Source: Kitasatospora phosalacinea (GTDB lineage Bacteria; Actinomycetota; Actinomycetes; Streptomycetales; Streptomycetaceae). Taken from it: 64,000 bases of DNA. Both the position numbers and the translations under genes were made by a program. The stretch is taken from assembly GCF_000717185.1 (NCBI RefSeq), contig NZ_JNYE01000001.1:62001-126000 (forward strand). The letters are read 5' to 3'. This document shows positions 1 through 9,149 of the stretch, in pieces; within the stretch, counting starts at the first letter, position 1, and each line of letters starts with the position of its first letter. A model generated the notes under the pieces. That model saw only the letters and a program-made list of their open reading frames with translations. It had not been told where the DNA came from and made no database searches.

Positions 1-1905
1 GTCGAGTCCGCCTCCCTCGACTGCCTGGGCAAGCTCTACGACATCACCGGCACCGACGCGGGCAACACCTTCCGCGAGCCGCAGATGGTCGCCGTGGCGG
101 ACGCCCTGCGCACCGCCTCCGCGAGCTACGACGGCACCGACTCCGGCTCCGTCGCCCAACTGGTCGCCTTCCTGCGGGCCGGCTACTACGTCCAGTGGTA
201 CAACACGGACGCGGTCGGCTCCTACGGCAGCGCCCTGCAGGGCTCGATCCGCGGCGCGCTGGACGCGTTCCACTCCGCCCCGCACGCGAAGGACGTCACC
301 GAGGCCAACGGCCAGATCCTCTCCGAGGCCGTCGTCCTGATCGACTCCGCCCAGGAGAACGCCCGCTACACCGGCGTGGTCAAGGACCTGCTGAACCGCT
401 ACACCCCCGCCTGGACCGGCGGCATGTGGAGCGCCGTCTCGCACACCAGGCTGATCCTGGAGAACGGCCTCGGCGACGACGCCTTCAACGCCGCCCTGGC
501 CGCCGACCCGGCGGTGGCCGACTCCCTGGCCTCCTTCGTCAAGCGCAACAGCTCGATGATCACCGGCGGCGACCTGGCCACCGGCCTGGGCATCGACCTC
601 GGCGCCTTCCTGGAGCAGCCGGTGCTGCGGGCCCAGGCCCGCCCGCTGGTCAAGGAGCTGGTCAACGCCTTCCCGCTGGTCGGCGCCACCGGCCCGCTCA
701 CCATGAACCTCGCGTGGTTCACGGAGAAGAGGGACGAGGGCCACTGCTCCTACTACGGCCTGTGCGACCTGCCGACCCGGCTGGCCCCGCTGGTCCTGAC
801 CGTCGACCGGGTCTGCAGCCCGACCCTGCACATCCGCGCCCAGGCCCTGTCCGCCGACGAGCTGGACGGCACCTGCTCCAGCCTCGCCAACGAGGACGCC
901 CTCTTCCACAGCGTGGTCAAGGACGGCGGCCCGGTCGCCGACGACGTCAACACCTCGCTGGAGGTCGTGGTCTACGACTCCTCCTACGACTACCGCCTGT
1001 ACGCCTGGTCGATGTTCGACATCGACGTCGACAACGGCGGCATGTACCTGGAGGGCGAGCCGAGCGAGCCCGGCAACCAGGCCCGCTTCATCGCCCACGA
1101 GGCGGAGTGGCTGCGTCCGGCCTTCTCGATCTGGAACCTCAACCACGAGTACGCGCACTACCTCGACGGCCGCTTCGACTTCCACGGCGACTTCGACGCC
1201 GGCCAGAGCGTCCCCAACATCTGGTGGATCGAGGGCTTCGCCGAGTACATGTCCTACACCTACCGGGACGTCAGCTACGACGACGCGATCGCGCAGGCCG
1301 CCCTGGGCACCTACGAGCTGAGCACCCTGTTCGACACCACGTACGAGAACACCGACCAGACCCGCACCTACAACTGGGGCTACCTGGCCGTCCGCTACCT
1401 GCTCCAGTCGCACCCGCAGGACGTCGCCGCCTACCTGGCCAGGACCCGCACCGGCGACTACACCGGCGCCCGCGCCGTCGTCACCGGCATCGGCACCTCG
1501 TACGACGCCGACTTCGCCAAGTACCTGGCGGCCTGCGGCGCCGGGGACTGCGGCACCCTGCAGCCCGCCGCCGCCCCGCTCTGCACCGACCAGGACACCC
1601 GCCGGTACGAGCAGGGCTGCCGCCGCGACGGCGTCTCCGCGACCACCGGCAACTACAGCTACAACTTCCTGAACCTGCCCGCCGGGGTCAAGCAGCTGAC
1701 CATCACCACCAGCGGCGGCACCGGCAACGCCGACCTGTACTGGAACCCGGGCAACTGGGCGACCACCGGCTCCTACGCCGCCAAGTCGACCGGCACCGGC
1801 AACGGCGAGACGCTGACCGTCACCGACCCGCCCGCCGGCTGGGTGTACTTCAGCCTCCACGCGCAGGACGGCTTCTCCGGAGTCACCGTCACCACGCAGT
1901 ACTGA
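1..1905 (+). CDS. Microbial collagenase, M9 family (5' end outside window)
   Basis: Secreted zinc metallopeptidase that would cleave collagen-like substrates. The reading frame is open from base 1, so the signal peptide and the start of the activator domain lie outside the window; 634 residues are visible. The zinc motif HEYAH is at visible residues 382-386 and is followed by YLDGR. The downstream WWIEGFAEY segment supplies the third ligand (E411 or E415). This HEYxHYLDGR...EGxAEY layout is typical of clostridial-type M9 collagenases. The C-terminus (about residues 548-634, ending at LHAQDGFSGVTV) looks like a single PPC beta-sandwich domain. A strong hairpin follows the stop codon. Family assignment is firm; substrate preference cannot be read from the sequence. 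Confidence 0.93.
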   Translation, partial: VESASLDCLGKLYDITGTDAGNTFREPQMVAVADALRTASASYDGTDSGSVAQLVAFLRAGYYVQWYNTDAVGSYGSALQGSIRGALDAFHSAPHAKDVTEANGQILSEAVVLIDSAQENARYTGVVKDLLNRYTPAWTGGMWSAVSHTRLILENGLGDDAFNAALAADPAVADSLASFVKRNSSMITGGDLATGLGIDLGAFLEQPVLRAQARPLVKELVNAFPLVGATGPLTMNLAWFTEKRDEGHCSYYGLCDLPTRLAPLVLTVDRVCSPTLHIRAQALSADELDGTCSSLANEDALFHSVVKDGGPVADDVNTSLEVVVYDSSYDYRLYAWSMFDIDVDNGGMYLEGEPSEPGNQARFIAHEAEWLRPAFSIWNLNHEYAHYLDGRFDFHGDFDAGQSVPNIWWIEGFAEYMSYTYRDVSYDDAIAQAALGTYELSTLFDTTYENTDQTRTYNWGYLAVRYLLQSHPQDVAAYLARTRTGDYTGARAVVTGIGTSYDADFAKYLAACGAGDCGTLQPAAAPLCTDQDTRRYEQGCRRDGVSATTGNYSYNFLNLPAGVKQLTITTSGGTGNADLYWNPGNWATTGSYAAKSTGTGNGETLTVTDPPAGWVYFSLHAQDGFSGVTVTTQY

Positions 1906-1926
1906 CCGGCCCCCTGACGACGGCGA

Positions 1927-1951
1927 GCCCGCGGATCCCGGATCCGCGGGC
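1927..1951. terminator. Hairpin terminator after the collagenase gene
   Basis: A 12-nt arm (GCCCGCGGATCC) and its exact complement are separated by one base, 21 bases after the collagenase stop. There is no U-tract, as is usual in streptomycetes. Probably a factor-independent terminator. Confidence 0.6.
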
Positions 1952-2105
1952 CTCGTCAGCGTTCCGTCCGAAGTCTCACTAGCGGGTGAACTTCGGCGTG
2001 GAAACGGGTTGCACTGCGGACCGATGCTCTACAGTTTTCCTGGCGTGTCGGGCGTTTCGCCTGGTCAGGGGGCCCCATCGGCTGACTCTCCGTCAGCGGC
2101 CGAGG

Positions 2106-2179
<74 letters not shown>

Positions 2180-2399
2180 CCGACTCGACCCGCCGGGGCC
2201 GACGAAGCGGTCCTGGCAGCAGCAGACGGCCCCTCAGGGCCGCCCCCGGCAGCATAGCCGGTCGATCACCCGTGGTGCGCGCCGGGGGCGCATCCGGGTA
2301 CGCACGGCCCGCGGCCCGTCCGCACCCCGGCCGGTCCGGTGGCGGGGCCGGGCGACGGCGGGTGAGGCTTGACCGTCGGGTTGGCGCGAGCGGGAGCGG

Positions 2400-2960
2400 G
2401 TGGCCGGGATGAAGCGGTCCGTGGGTGCGGCGGCGTTGACGGCGGTCCCGGCCCTGGCGGCGGCCGGCGGCGACTCCTCCGGCGGCGGGGCGGACACCCC
2501 GGCGGGCCTCTGGCCCCTCGACGCGGTGACCGTCGACCCGAGCCGGCGCCGCAGCGGCAACCAGGACCTGGACGCGGCCTTCGCGACCGTGCGGCCGCAG
2601 GACGGGCAGCAGGTGCAGGAGGTGCCGGGCGGCAACCGGCTCGGCACCGACCGGGGCCACCGGCTGGAGGCGAAGGTCACCGGCCACCCGAGCAGCGCCG
2701 ACCGGCCGATCACCTGCACCACCACCACCGCCGCCGAGCAGAGCCCCACCCAGCTGCGGATCGACCGCCCCGGCTACACCAACGGCAGCCCCTGGGTCAC
2801 CGACCTCGCCCCGCGGACCCGCACCCGCACCCGCACCCGCACTGTGGTCGGCGTGGTCGGCGGCCACCGGGAGGGCGGCGACACCGCGGACACCTCCTGC
2901 AGCAGCTGCTTCGGCGAACAGGTCCGGGCGCTCCACCAGCAGGCGTCCGGCAGCCCGTGA
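2400..2960 (+). pseudogene. Decayed tandem copy of the downstream trypsin-like protease
   Basis: An open frame of 186 codons (GTG at 2400, or ATG at 2409) aligns with the active protease at 3053-3844. Shared segments include LAAAG, WPxxAVTV, DxxxAF, VTGxP, ADxPITC, GYTNG/GFTNG, SPW and VIGVIGG-like VVGVVGG. Three changes should abolish function: the lipobox Cys is Gly (LAAAGG), a large internal deletion removes the TAAHC histidine region, and a three-codon deletion turns GTSGSPW into GSPW, removing the catalytic Ser. A CCCGCA repeat inserted RTRTRTRT near residue 140. The frame is still open, so a non-catalytic protein could be made, but a relic is more likely. Confidence 0.7.
2812..2841 (+). 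repeat. CCGCAC hexanucleotide tandem repeat
   Basis: Four to five head-to-tail copies of CCGCAC encode alternating Arg-Thr inside the decayed protease copy. The functional downstream copy lacks it, so it is a local slippage expansion. Confidence 0.8.
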
Positions 2961-3052
2961 CCCCGCGTCAGGACGCGCACCGGGCCGTGGTAGACCTTGC
3001 TGCGACCGCCGCCCGGCATCCCGGGCGGGCCGCCGAACGGAAGCGAGCCGCG

Positions 3053-3844
3053 GTGCCGCGCACCTCCCCCCGATCCGGCCCGTCCCCGGCCGCCCGGGCC
3101 GCCGCGGCCCGAGCGGCCGGGGCGGCCGGGGCGCTGGTGCTGCTGCTGGCCGCGGCCGGCTGCGGCTCCGCCGAGCAGGCCGGCCGCGCACCGGAGCAGA
3201 CGGCCGCCCGCCCCGCCCCGTCCGGCCCGGCCGCCGACCGGGTCGGCGCGCTGTTCGTCGCGGACACCGGCGGCGCCCGGGTCTGTACCGCGAGCGTGGT
3301 GCACAGCCCCGACCGGAACCTGCTGATCACCGCCGCCCACTGCGCGGCCCCCGACGGCGTCCCGCTGGACGGCCTGGTCTTCGCCCCCGGCTACCGCGAC
3401 GGCCTGGCCCCGCACGGGACGTGGCCGGTCACCGCGGTGACCGTCGCCCCCGCCTGGGAGGACGGGCAGGACGAGGACGCCGACGTCGCCTTCCTCGCCG
3501 TCGGCCCGCTCGACGGGCGGCAGGTCGAGGACGAGGTGGGCTCCGGCGCGTTCGCCGCCGGACTCGGCACCGGCCGGGAGGTCACCGTCACCGGCTACCC
3601 CAACGCGGACGACGCCCCGATCACCTGCCGGGCCCGCACCTCCCCGTACGGCGCCACCCAGCAGCGCTTCGACTGCGCCGGGTTCACCAACGGCACCAGC
3701 GGCAGCCCGTGGACCACCGACGCGGGCCAGGTGATCGGGGTGATAGGGGGTTACCAGGCGGGCGGCGCGAGCCCGGACACCTCGTACAGCGTGGCCTTCG
3801 ACGCGCACGTCGCCGACCTGTACCGGCGGGCCGCCTCCGGCTGA
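3053..3844 (+). CDS. Trypsin-like serine protease, probable lipoprotein
   Basis: Extracellular chymotrypsin-fold peptidase of 263 residues. The GTG start is preceded by a GGAAGCGAG ribosome-binding site. Residues 1-45 form a signal peptide (Arg-rich start, then ALVLLLAAAGC). The cysteine in LAAAGC suggests lipidation, although position -3 is Ala rather than Leu. The triad can be read as H96 (LLITAAHC), D144 (DADVAFL) and S216 (GTSGSPW); cysteines at the His and CxFxC-like segments could form disulfides. The V8/glutamyl-type GTSGSPW loop fits small secreted Streptomyces proteases. It lies just downstream of a degenerate duplicate of itself. Confidence 0.88.
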   Translation: MPRTSPRSGPSPAARAAAARAAGAAGALVLLLAAAGCGSAEQAGRAPEQTAARPAPSGPAADRVGALFVADTGGARVCTASVVHSPDRNLLITAAHCAAPDGVPLDGLVFAPGYRDGLAPHGTWPVTAVTVAPAWEDGQDEDADVAFLAVGPLDGRQVEDEVGSGAFAAGLGTGREVTVTGYPNADDAPITCRARTSPYGATQQRFDCAGFTNGTSGSPWTTDAGQVIGVIGGYQAGGASPDTSYSVAFDAHVADLYRRAASG

Positions 3845-3871
3845 AGCGGCCGGGGTTCCGACGCCCCCGGA

Positions 3872-3898
3872 GCCTCCGTGGCCTCCGTGGCCTCCGTG
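3872..3898 (+). repeat. 9-bp tandem repeat, three copies
   Basis: GCCTCCGTG is repeated three times directly after the protease stop codon. No function is evident. Confidence 0.75.
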
Positions 3899-3918
3899 GC
3901 ATTTGAGCAGGGAGAACA

Positions 3919-3951
3919 CGAAGGCCCCCCGGCATCGCCGAAGGGCCTTCG
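3919..3951. terminator. Bidirectional hairpin between protease and tRNA-Asn genes
   Basis: CGAAGGCCC and GGGCCTTCG form a 9-bp stem with a 15-nt loop. It lies between the 3' ends of the plus-strand protease and the minus-strand tRNA-Asn pair, so it can end transcription from both sides. Confidence 0.65.
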
Positions 3952-3983
3952 CTCCGTGCTCGTCACCGCGACTTCCGGTGAAG

Positions 3984-4056
3984 CTCCCCCAATTGGACTC
4001 GAACCAATAACCTGCCGATTAACAGTCGGCTGCTCTGCCAATTGAGCTATGGGGGA
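3984..4056 (-). tRNA. tRNA-Asn (GTT), downstream copy of a tandem pair
   Basis: Minus-strand cloverleaf with acceptor TCCCCCA/TGGGGGA, D arm GCTCAATTGGCAGAGC, anticodon loop CTGTTAA (GTT, Asn) and T arm ATTGG-TTCGAGT-CCAAT. CCA is not encoded. It differs from its partner only in acceptor-stem bases. Confidence 0.96.
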
Positions 4057-4061
4057 CCGCG

Positions 4062-4134
4062 CTCCTCCAATTGGACTCGAACCAATAACCTGCCGATTAA
4101 CAGTCGGCTGCTCTGCCAATTGAGCTATGGAGGA
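4062..4134 (-). tRNA. tRNA-Asn (GTT), upstream copy of a tandem pair
   Basis: Same cloverleaf as its neighbour, with a compensated acceptor stem TCCTCCA/TGGAGGA. Only five bases separate the two genes, so they are almost certainly one processed transcript. Confidence 0.96.
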
Positions 4135-4446
4135 TCGTGCTTCCGCTCCGAGCCCCCCGGTCTCCGGATCGCTCCGGGGCCCACGGTGCTCGCTGCGGGA
4201 CATACATTAGCGCACTCAGGGGGGTGTTCCGCCAATCGCTTTCCCCGGCGGCCTCCCCCACCTCGGGCGCGCCCCGGCGCCGGGCCGGACCGGCGCGCCC
4301 CGCGCGCGCCCCGCGCCGCGGACGGGGATGCTGGTGCACGGCGGCTCCGGCTGGCCCGGACCCGCCACCGGCCGGGTGGTTCACGGCCCGGCCGGACGGG
4401 TAGACGCGGCACACAATCGCGCGGCGACGAAGGGTGGAACCAGGGC

Positions 4447-4740
4447 ATGTGGAAGGTGTCGTTGATCGTGGGCCTCGGGATCGGGTACGTCCTCGGTACC
4501 CGGGCCGGGCGCGAACGTTACGAGCAGTTGGCCGGCGCGGCCCGGCACGTGCGGGACAACCCGCGGGTGCAGGACGCCGCGGGCAAGGCCAAGCAGCAGG
4601 CGGGCGCGGTGGCCGGGAAGGCCGCCGGGGCGGTCGCCGACAAGGTCGGCGAGAAGCTGCCGAACGCGCTGACCGAGCGCGTCCCGTACTTCGCCAAGCA
4701 GCACGGCGAGGACGACGGCTGGGGCACCGTCCGCCCCTGA
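4447..4740 (+). CDS. Small YtxH-like membrane-associated protein
   Basis: 97 residues. It begins MWKVSLIVGLGIGYVLGTRAGRERYEQL, one short hydrophobic segment (residues 3-17) followed by a charged amphipathic helix. Residues 38-77 are an Ala/Lys/Gly-rich helix (KAKQQAGAVAGKAAGAVADKVGEKL), a pattern shared with LEA-like and YtxH proteins. The GxGxGYVLGTRAGRERYEQL start is common to a conserved actinobacterial family of unknown role. The start was chosen because the hydrophobic segment begins immediately after it. Function unknown. Confidence 0.8.
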   Translation: MWKVSLIVGLGIGYVLGTRAGRERYEQLAGAARHVRDNPRVQDAAGKAKQQAGAVAGKAAGAVADKVGEKLPNALTERVPYFAKQHGEDDGWGTVRP

Positions 4741-4860
4741 TCCGCCGTCCGCCCCCGGGCCGGACCGGACGGTCGTCGGACGGGGTGGTTCCGGTACCGA
4801 CTGGGCAACACTTGCGGCAGTCGGCCCCGCCCCGGCCGCCGACTGCGGCATGATCTCGGC

Positions 4861-6291
4861 ATGGCCATCGTCGCGGGCATCGACAGCTCCACCACTCGCA
4901 CCCGGATCGTCGCGTGCGACGCCGACACCGGCGCCGTGCTCAGGCAGGGCCGGGCCCCGCACCCGCTGCCCGAGGGCGAGGAGGGCCGGAGCACCGAGGT
5001 CGACCCGCAGACCTGGCTGCACTCGCTGGGCGACGCCGCCGCCGGGGGGCTGCTGGAGGGCGTCCGGGCGATCGGGGTGTCCGCGCAGCAGCACGGCCTG
5101 ATCGGGCTGGACGCCGGAGGCGTGCTGGTGCGGCCCGCACTGCTGTGGAACGACCCCCGCTCGGCGGGTTCGGCGGCCGCGCTGCTGGACGCCCTGGGCG
5201 GGCCGCAGCCCTGGGTGGAGGCGATCGGCGCCGTCCCCGGCCCCACGTACACCATCGCCAAGCTGCGCTGGCTGGCCGAGTTCGAACCGGTCTCGGCGCA
5301 GCGGATCGCCGAGGTGCTGCTGCCGCACGACTGGCTGGTCTCCCAGCTGCTGGGCGGGCCGAAGCGGCGCACCACGGACCGCGGCGACGCCTCCGGCACC
5401 GGCTACTGGTCGCCGGTCACCGGCGAGTACCGGCAGGACCTGGTCAAGCTGGCGCTCGGCCACGAGCTGGCCGTCCCGGACGTGCTCGGCCCGGCCGAGC
5501 CCGCCGGGCACACCCCCGAGGGGCTGCTGATCTCGGCCGGCACCGGGGAGAACATGGCGGCCTCGCTCGGCCTCGGACTGGGCCCCGGCGACGCGGTGGT
5601 GTCGCTGGGCGGCAACGGGACGATCTTCGCGGTGCACGACCGGGCCGTGGTCGACCCGTCCGGCCTGGTCTCCTCGTTCGCGGACGCCACCGGCCGGCAC
5701 CTGCCGATGGTGGCCACCCTGAACGCCGCGCAGGTGCTGCGCTCCACCGCCGCGATGTTCGGCACCGACCTGGAGGGCCTGTCCGAGCTGGCGCTGCAGT
5801 CCTCGCCCGGCGCGTACGGGATGGTGTTCCTGCCCTACCTGGACGGCGAGCGGACCCCGAAGCTGCCGCACGCCGCGGGCACCCTGACCGGGCTGCGGGC
5901 CGAGTCGATGGCGCCGCAGCACGTGGCGCGGGCCGCCGTCGAGGGCATGCTGTGCAACCTCGCGGAGGCGCTGGACGTGCTGCGCGGGCACGGCGTCGCG
6001 GTGAACCGGGTGTTCCTGCTCGGGACGGTCGGACGGCTGCCCGCCGTGCAGCAGATCGCGCCGCAGCTGTTCGGGCTGCCCGTGGTGGTGCCCCCGCCGG
6101 GCGACCACGCGGCGCGCGGCGCGGCGCGGCAGGCCGCCTGGGCCCTCGCCGGGACGCCCGAGCCCCCGCACTGGGAGCTGCCCGACCTGACCGTGCTCGC
6201 CCCCGAGCAGGAGCACGACCTCGCGGTCGGCAGCGCGGTGCGCCAGCAGTTCGCGGCGCTGCGCGAGCAGTACCACCCGGAGACCGCCTGA
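4861..6291 (+). CDS. xylB: FGGY-family carbohydrate kinase, xylulokinase-like
   Basis: ATP-dependent sugar kinase of 476 residues, likely phosphorylating D-xylulose or a related pentulose in the cytoplasm. It starts MAIVAGIDSSTTRTRIVACD, the phosphate-1 loop of the actin-like ATPase fold. SAQQHGLIGLD and LLWNDPRS in the first domain are typical of xylulokinases. GDASGTGYW is the substrate-loop region, and SLGGNGTIFAV with GTVGRLPAVQQIAPQLFGLPVVVP form the second ATPase domain. The usual GGG(A/S)xS motif is changed to LGTVGR. There is no xylose isomerase or sugar transporter nearby, so the exact substrate is uncertain. Confidence 0.82.
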   Translation: MAIVAGIDSSTTRTRIVACDADTGAVLRQGRAPHPLPEGEEGRSTEVDPQTWLHSLGDAAAGGLLEGVRAIGVSAQQHGLIGLDAGGVLVRPALLWNDPRSAGSAAALLDALGGPQPWVEAIGAVPGPTYTIAKLRWLAEFEPVSAQRIAEVLLPHDWLVSQLLGGPKRRTTDRGDASGTGYWSPVTGEYRQDLVKLALGHELAVPDVLGPAEPAGHTPEGLLISAGTGENMAASLGLGLGPGDAVVSLGGNGTIFAVHDRAVVDPSGLVSSFADATGRHLPMVATLNAAQVLRSTAAMFGTDLEGLSELALQSSPGAYGMVFLPYLDGERTPKLPHAAGTLTGLRAESMAPQHVARAAVEGMLCNLAEALDVLRGHGVAVNRVFLLGTVGRLPAVQQIAPQLFGLPVVVPPPGDHAARGAARQAAWALAGTPEPPHWELPDLTVLAPEQEHDLAVGSAVRQQFAALREQYHPETA

Positions 6292-6394
6292 CCCCGCCCG
6301 GCCCGCCCGGTCTCGCCCGGCCCCGCCGCCTGATGTGCGGGGTTCGCGGCCCGGTGCCACCGTGGAGGTTCCACGAGTGGAGGGACGTTCCGCC

Positions 6395-7801
6395 ATGGCG
6401 TTGCACAAGGGCAAGAAGGACGAGGAGAAGCGGCTGCCGTTCAGCCCGCTGCACGTACTGACCGACCCGCTGGGGGCGATGCAGCAGGCCCCGCCGCTGC
6501 ACCAGCTGCCCCGGGTGCCGGTCCCCCCGCCCGTCGCGTACCAGCTGATCCACGACGAGCTGATGCTGGACGGCAACGCGAAGCTCAACCTGGCGACCTT
6601 CGTCACCACCCAGATGGACGAGTACGCGGACCGGCTGATGTCCGAGTGCCGCGACAAGAACATGATCGACAAGGACGAGTACCCGCAGACCGCCGAACTG
6701 GAGCGGCGCTGCGTGGCGATCCTCGCCGACCTGTGGCACGCGCCCGACCCGTCGGCGGCGGTGGGCTGCTCGACCACCGGCTCCAGCGAGGCCTGCATGC
6801 TCGCCGGGATGGCGCTCAAGCGGCGCTGGATGGCCCGCAACGCCGACCGGTACGCGGCCGGGGCGCGGCCGAACCTGGTGATGGGCGTCAACGTGCAGGT
6901 CTGCTGGGAGAAGTTCTGCAACTTCTGGGAGGTCGAGGCGCGGCTCGTCCCGATGGAGGGCGAGCGTTTCCACCTCGACGCCGAGCAGGCGGTGGCGCAC
7001 TGCGACGAGAACACCATCGGCGTGGTCGGCATCCTCGGCTCCACCTTCGACGGCTCGTACGAGCCGGTCGCCGAGATCTGCGCCGCCCTGGACGCCTTCC
7101 AGCAGCGCACCGGGCTGGACGTGCCGGTGCACGTGGACGGGGCCTCGGGCGGCATGGTCGCGCCGTTCCTGGACCCGGAGCTGGTGTGGGACTTCCGGCT
7201 GCCCCGGGTCGCCTCGATCAACACCAGCGGCCACAAGTACGGCCTGGTGTACCCGGGCGTCGGCTGGGCGCTGTGGCGGGACGGCGAGGCGCTGCCCGAG
7301 GAGCTGGTGTTCCGGGTCAACTACCTGGGCGGCGAGATGCCGACCTTCGCGCTGAACTTCTCCCGGCCGGGCTCGGAGGTGGTCGCCCAGTACTACGCGT
7401 TCCTGCGGCTCGGGTTCGCCGGTTACCACGCGATCCAGCAGGCCTGCCGGGACGTCGCCGGGTACCTGGCCGCGGAGGTCGAGAAGCTCGAGCCGTTCCG
7501 GCTGATCACCAGGGGCGACGAGCTGCCGGTGTTCGCGTTCACCACCGTCGACGACTGCCCGTTCGACGTGTTCGACGTCTCCCGGCGGCTGCGCGAACGC
7601 GGCTGGCAGGTGCCCGCGTACACCTTCCCGGAGGGGCGGACCGACCTGGCGGTGCTGCGGGTGGTGTGCCGCAACGGTTTCACCCGGGACCTGGCGGACC
7701 TGCTGCTGGCCGACCTGCGCCGACTGCTGCCCGAGCTGGAGCGCCAGCCCGCGCCGCTCAGCGAGCTGGGGATGCCGCAGCGCAGCGGGTTCCACCACTG
7801 A
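6395..7801 (+). CDS. gad: Glutamate decarboxylase (PLP-dependent)
   Basis: Converts L-glutamate to GABA and CO2, consuming a proton. 468 residues, the usual length for bacterial GadB. The ATG at 6395 follows a GAGTGGAGGGA ribosome-binding site and gives the expected start MALHKGKKDEEKRLP. Diagnostic parts: LNLATFVTTQMD, GCSTTGSSEACMLAGMALKRRW (phosphate binding), HVDGASGGMVAPFLDP (the Asp contacting the PLP ring nitrogen), and INTSGHKYGLVYPG with the Schiff-base lysine. The C-terminal QRSGFHH resembles the pH-responsive tail of E. coli Gad. No glutamate/GABA antiporter is next to it. Confidence 0.95.
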   Translation: MALHKGKKDEEKRLPFSPLHVLTDPLGAMQQAPPLHQLPRVPVPPPVAYQLIHDELMLDGNAKLNLATFVTTQMDEYADRLMSECRDKNMIDKDEYPQTAELERRCVAILADLWHAPDPSAAVGCSTTGSSEACMLAGMALKRRWMARNADRYAAGARPNLVMGVNVQVCWEKFCNFWEVEARLVPMEGERFHLDAEQAVAHCDENTIGVVGILGSTFDGSYEPVAEICAALDAFQQRTGLDVPVHVDGASGGMVAPFLDPELVWDFRLPRVASINTSGHKYGLVYPGVGWALWRDGEALPEELVFRVNYLGGEMPTFALNFSRPGSEVVAQYYAFLRLGFAGYHAIQQACRDVAGYLAAEVEKLEPFRLITRGDELPVFAFTTVDDCPFDVFDVSRRLRERGWQVPAYTFPEGRTDLAVLRVVCRNGFTRDLADLLLADLRRLLPELERQPAPLSELGMPQRSGFHH

Positions 7802-7823
7802 CCGGACGGCGGAACCGGCCGGG

Positions 7824-7863
7824 GCGGTCGCGGTCGTGGTCGCGGTCGTGGTCGCGGTCGCGG
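7824..7863 (+). repeat. GGTCGCGGTCGT-type tandem repeat
   Basis: About three imperfect 12-bp copies made of GGTCGC/GGTCGT units fill the gap between the convergent gad and sigma factor genes. Confidence 0.7.
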
Positions 7864-7865
7864 AG

Positions 7866-8999
7866 CTAGTCGAGGTAGCCGCGGAGCTGGTCGGCGAAGG
7901 CGTGGTCGCGGAGCTTGCCGAGGGTCTTCGCCTCGATCTGCCGGATCCGCTCCCTGGTCACGCCGAACAGGTGGCCGATCTCCTCCAGGGTGCGGGGACG
8001 GCCGTCGCCGAGGCCGTAGCGGAGCTGGACCACCTGGCGCTCGCGCTCGCCGAGGGTGGCCAGCACCGCCTCCAGGTGCTCGCGCAGCAACAGGAAGGCG
8101 GCGCTCTCGGCCGGTGAGGCGGCGTCGGCGTCCTCGATCAGGTCGCCGAGCGCGACGTCGTCCTCCTCGCCGACCGGGGTGTGCAGGGAGACCGGCTCCT
8201 GGGCCAGCTTGAGGACCTCCCGGACCCGCTCCGGCGACAGCTGCAGCGCCTCGCCGACCTCGGCGGCGGTCGGCTCGACGCCGCGCTCCTGCAGCAGCGA
8301 GCGCTGCACCCGCAGCACCCGGTTGATCAGCTCCACCACGTGCACCGGCACCCGGATGGTGCGGGCCTGGTCGGCCAGGGCGCGGCTCATCGCCTGGCGT
8401 ATCCACCAGGTCGCGTAGGTGGAGAACTTGTAGCCGCGCGCGTAGTCGAACTTCTCCACCGCCCTGATCAGGCCCAGGTTGCCCTCCTGCACCAGGTCGA
8501 GCAGGGTCAGGCCGCGCCCGACGTAGCGCTTGGCGACCGAGACCACCAGCCGCAGGTTGGCCTCGATCAGGCGCCGCTTGGCGATCCGGCCGAGCACCAC
8601 CAGGCGGTCCAGGTCGCCGAGCAGGCGCTCGTCGGCGCCGGGGAGACGGTCCAGCGCCTCCTCCGCGAACAGGCCGGCCTCGATGGCGCGGGCCAGCTCC
8701 ACCTCCTCGACCGCGGTCAGCAGCCGGATCCGGCCGATCTCCCGCAGGTACTGGCGCAGCAGGTCCGCCGCCGGGCCGGTGCCCTCGTCGAGCACGGGCT
8801 CCGGCGGCTCGTCGGCCAGCTCCTCGGCGGTCGGCTCCTCGGCGGTCGGCTCGGTGTCGGCCCCTTCGGCGGCGGGTTCGGTTGCGGCAGCGGCCGGTTC
8901 CGTGGCGGGGTGCTCGGAGCGCTCGGGGCCGGGCTGGGGCGGGATCGCGGCGCCCCGGACGGGGGTGGTCTGGGGCGGGCGGGCAACGGAAAGCTCCAC
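7866..8999 (-). CDS. hrdA: Principal-type RNA polymerase sigma factor (group 1/2, HrdA-like)
   Basis: Directs RNA polymerase to promoters of the -35/-10 class. About 378 residues with an Ala/Pro/Glu-rich N-terminus. Region 1.2 is [31 protein letters not shown]. Regions 2.1-2.4 run from [23 protein letters not shown] through [38 protein letters not shown]. Region 3 follows, then region 4.2 HTH ([29 protein letters not shown]). The GTG at 8999 sits 7 nt after GGAGG; an in-frame ATG at 9005 is only one base from the same GGAGG, so GTG is preferred. The short N-terminus rules out HrdB. HrdA is suggested by the position next to dnaG; the exact paralogue is not proven. Confidence 0.9.
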   Translation of the reverse strand: MELSVARPPQTTPVRGAAIPPQPGPERSEHPATEPAAAATEPAAEGADTEPTAEEPTAEELADEPPEPVLDEGTGPAADLLRQYLREIGRIRLLTAVEEVELARAIEAGLFAEEALDRLPGADERLLGDLDRLVVLGRIAKRRLIEANLRLVVSVAKRYVGRGLTLLDLVQEGNLGLIRAVEKFDYARGYKFSTYATWWIRQAMSRALADQARTIRVPVHVVELINRVLRVQRSLLQERGVEPTAAEVGEALQLSPERVREVLKLAQEPVSLHTPVGEEDDVALGDLIEDADAASPAESAAFLLLREHLEAVLATLGERERQVVQLRYGLGDGRPRTLEEIGHLFGVTRERIRQIEAKTLGKLRDHAFADQLRGYLD

Positions 9000-9149
9000 G
9001 GGCATCCCTCCAGGGGCCGCGCGCGGCCTGGGGGTGCCGCGCCACACCCGAGGGGATACCCAGCCCGGCGGGCCCGGGCACCTGCGGGCGGCCGCGAGGT
9101 GGCCGGAAGGCACCCGGCGGGCGTGCGGGTGCCGGCTCCTGACGGCGGG

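Noticed and set aside
3984..4134. Integration hotspot at the tandem tRNA-Asn genes
   Set aside because: No integrase, no direct repeat of the tRNA 3' end and no gene-content break is visible nearby.
4381..7320. A 979-codon open frame on the minus strand across xylB and gad
   Set aside because: Long antisense frames are expected in a genome with near-uniform G/C at third positions. The plus strand encodes clear kinase and decarboxylase families; this frame has Gly/Arg/Ala-rich low-complexity content and no ribosome-binding site.
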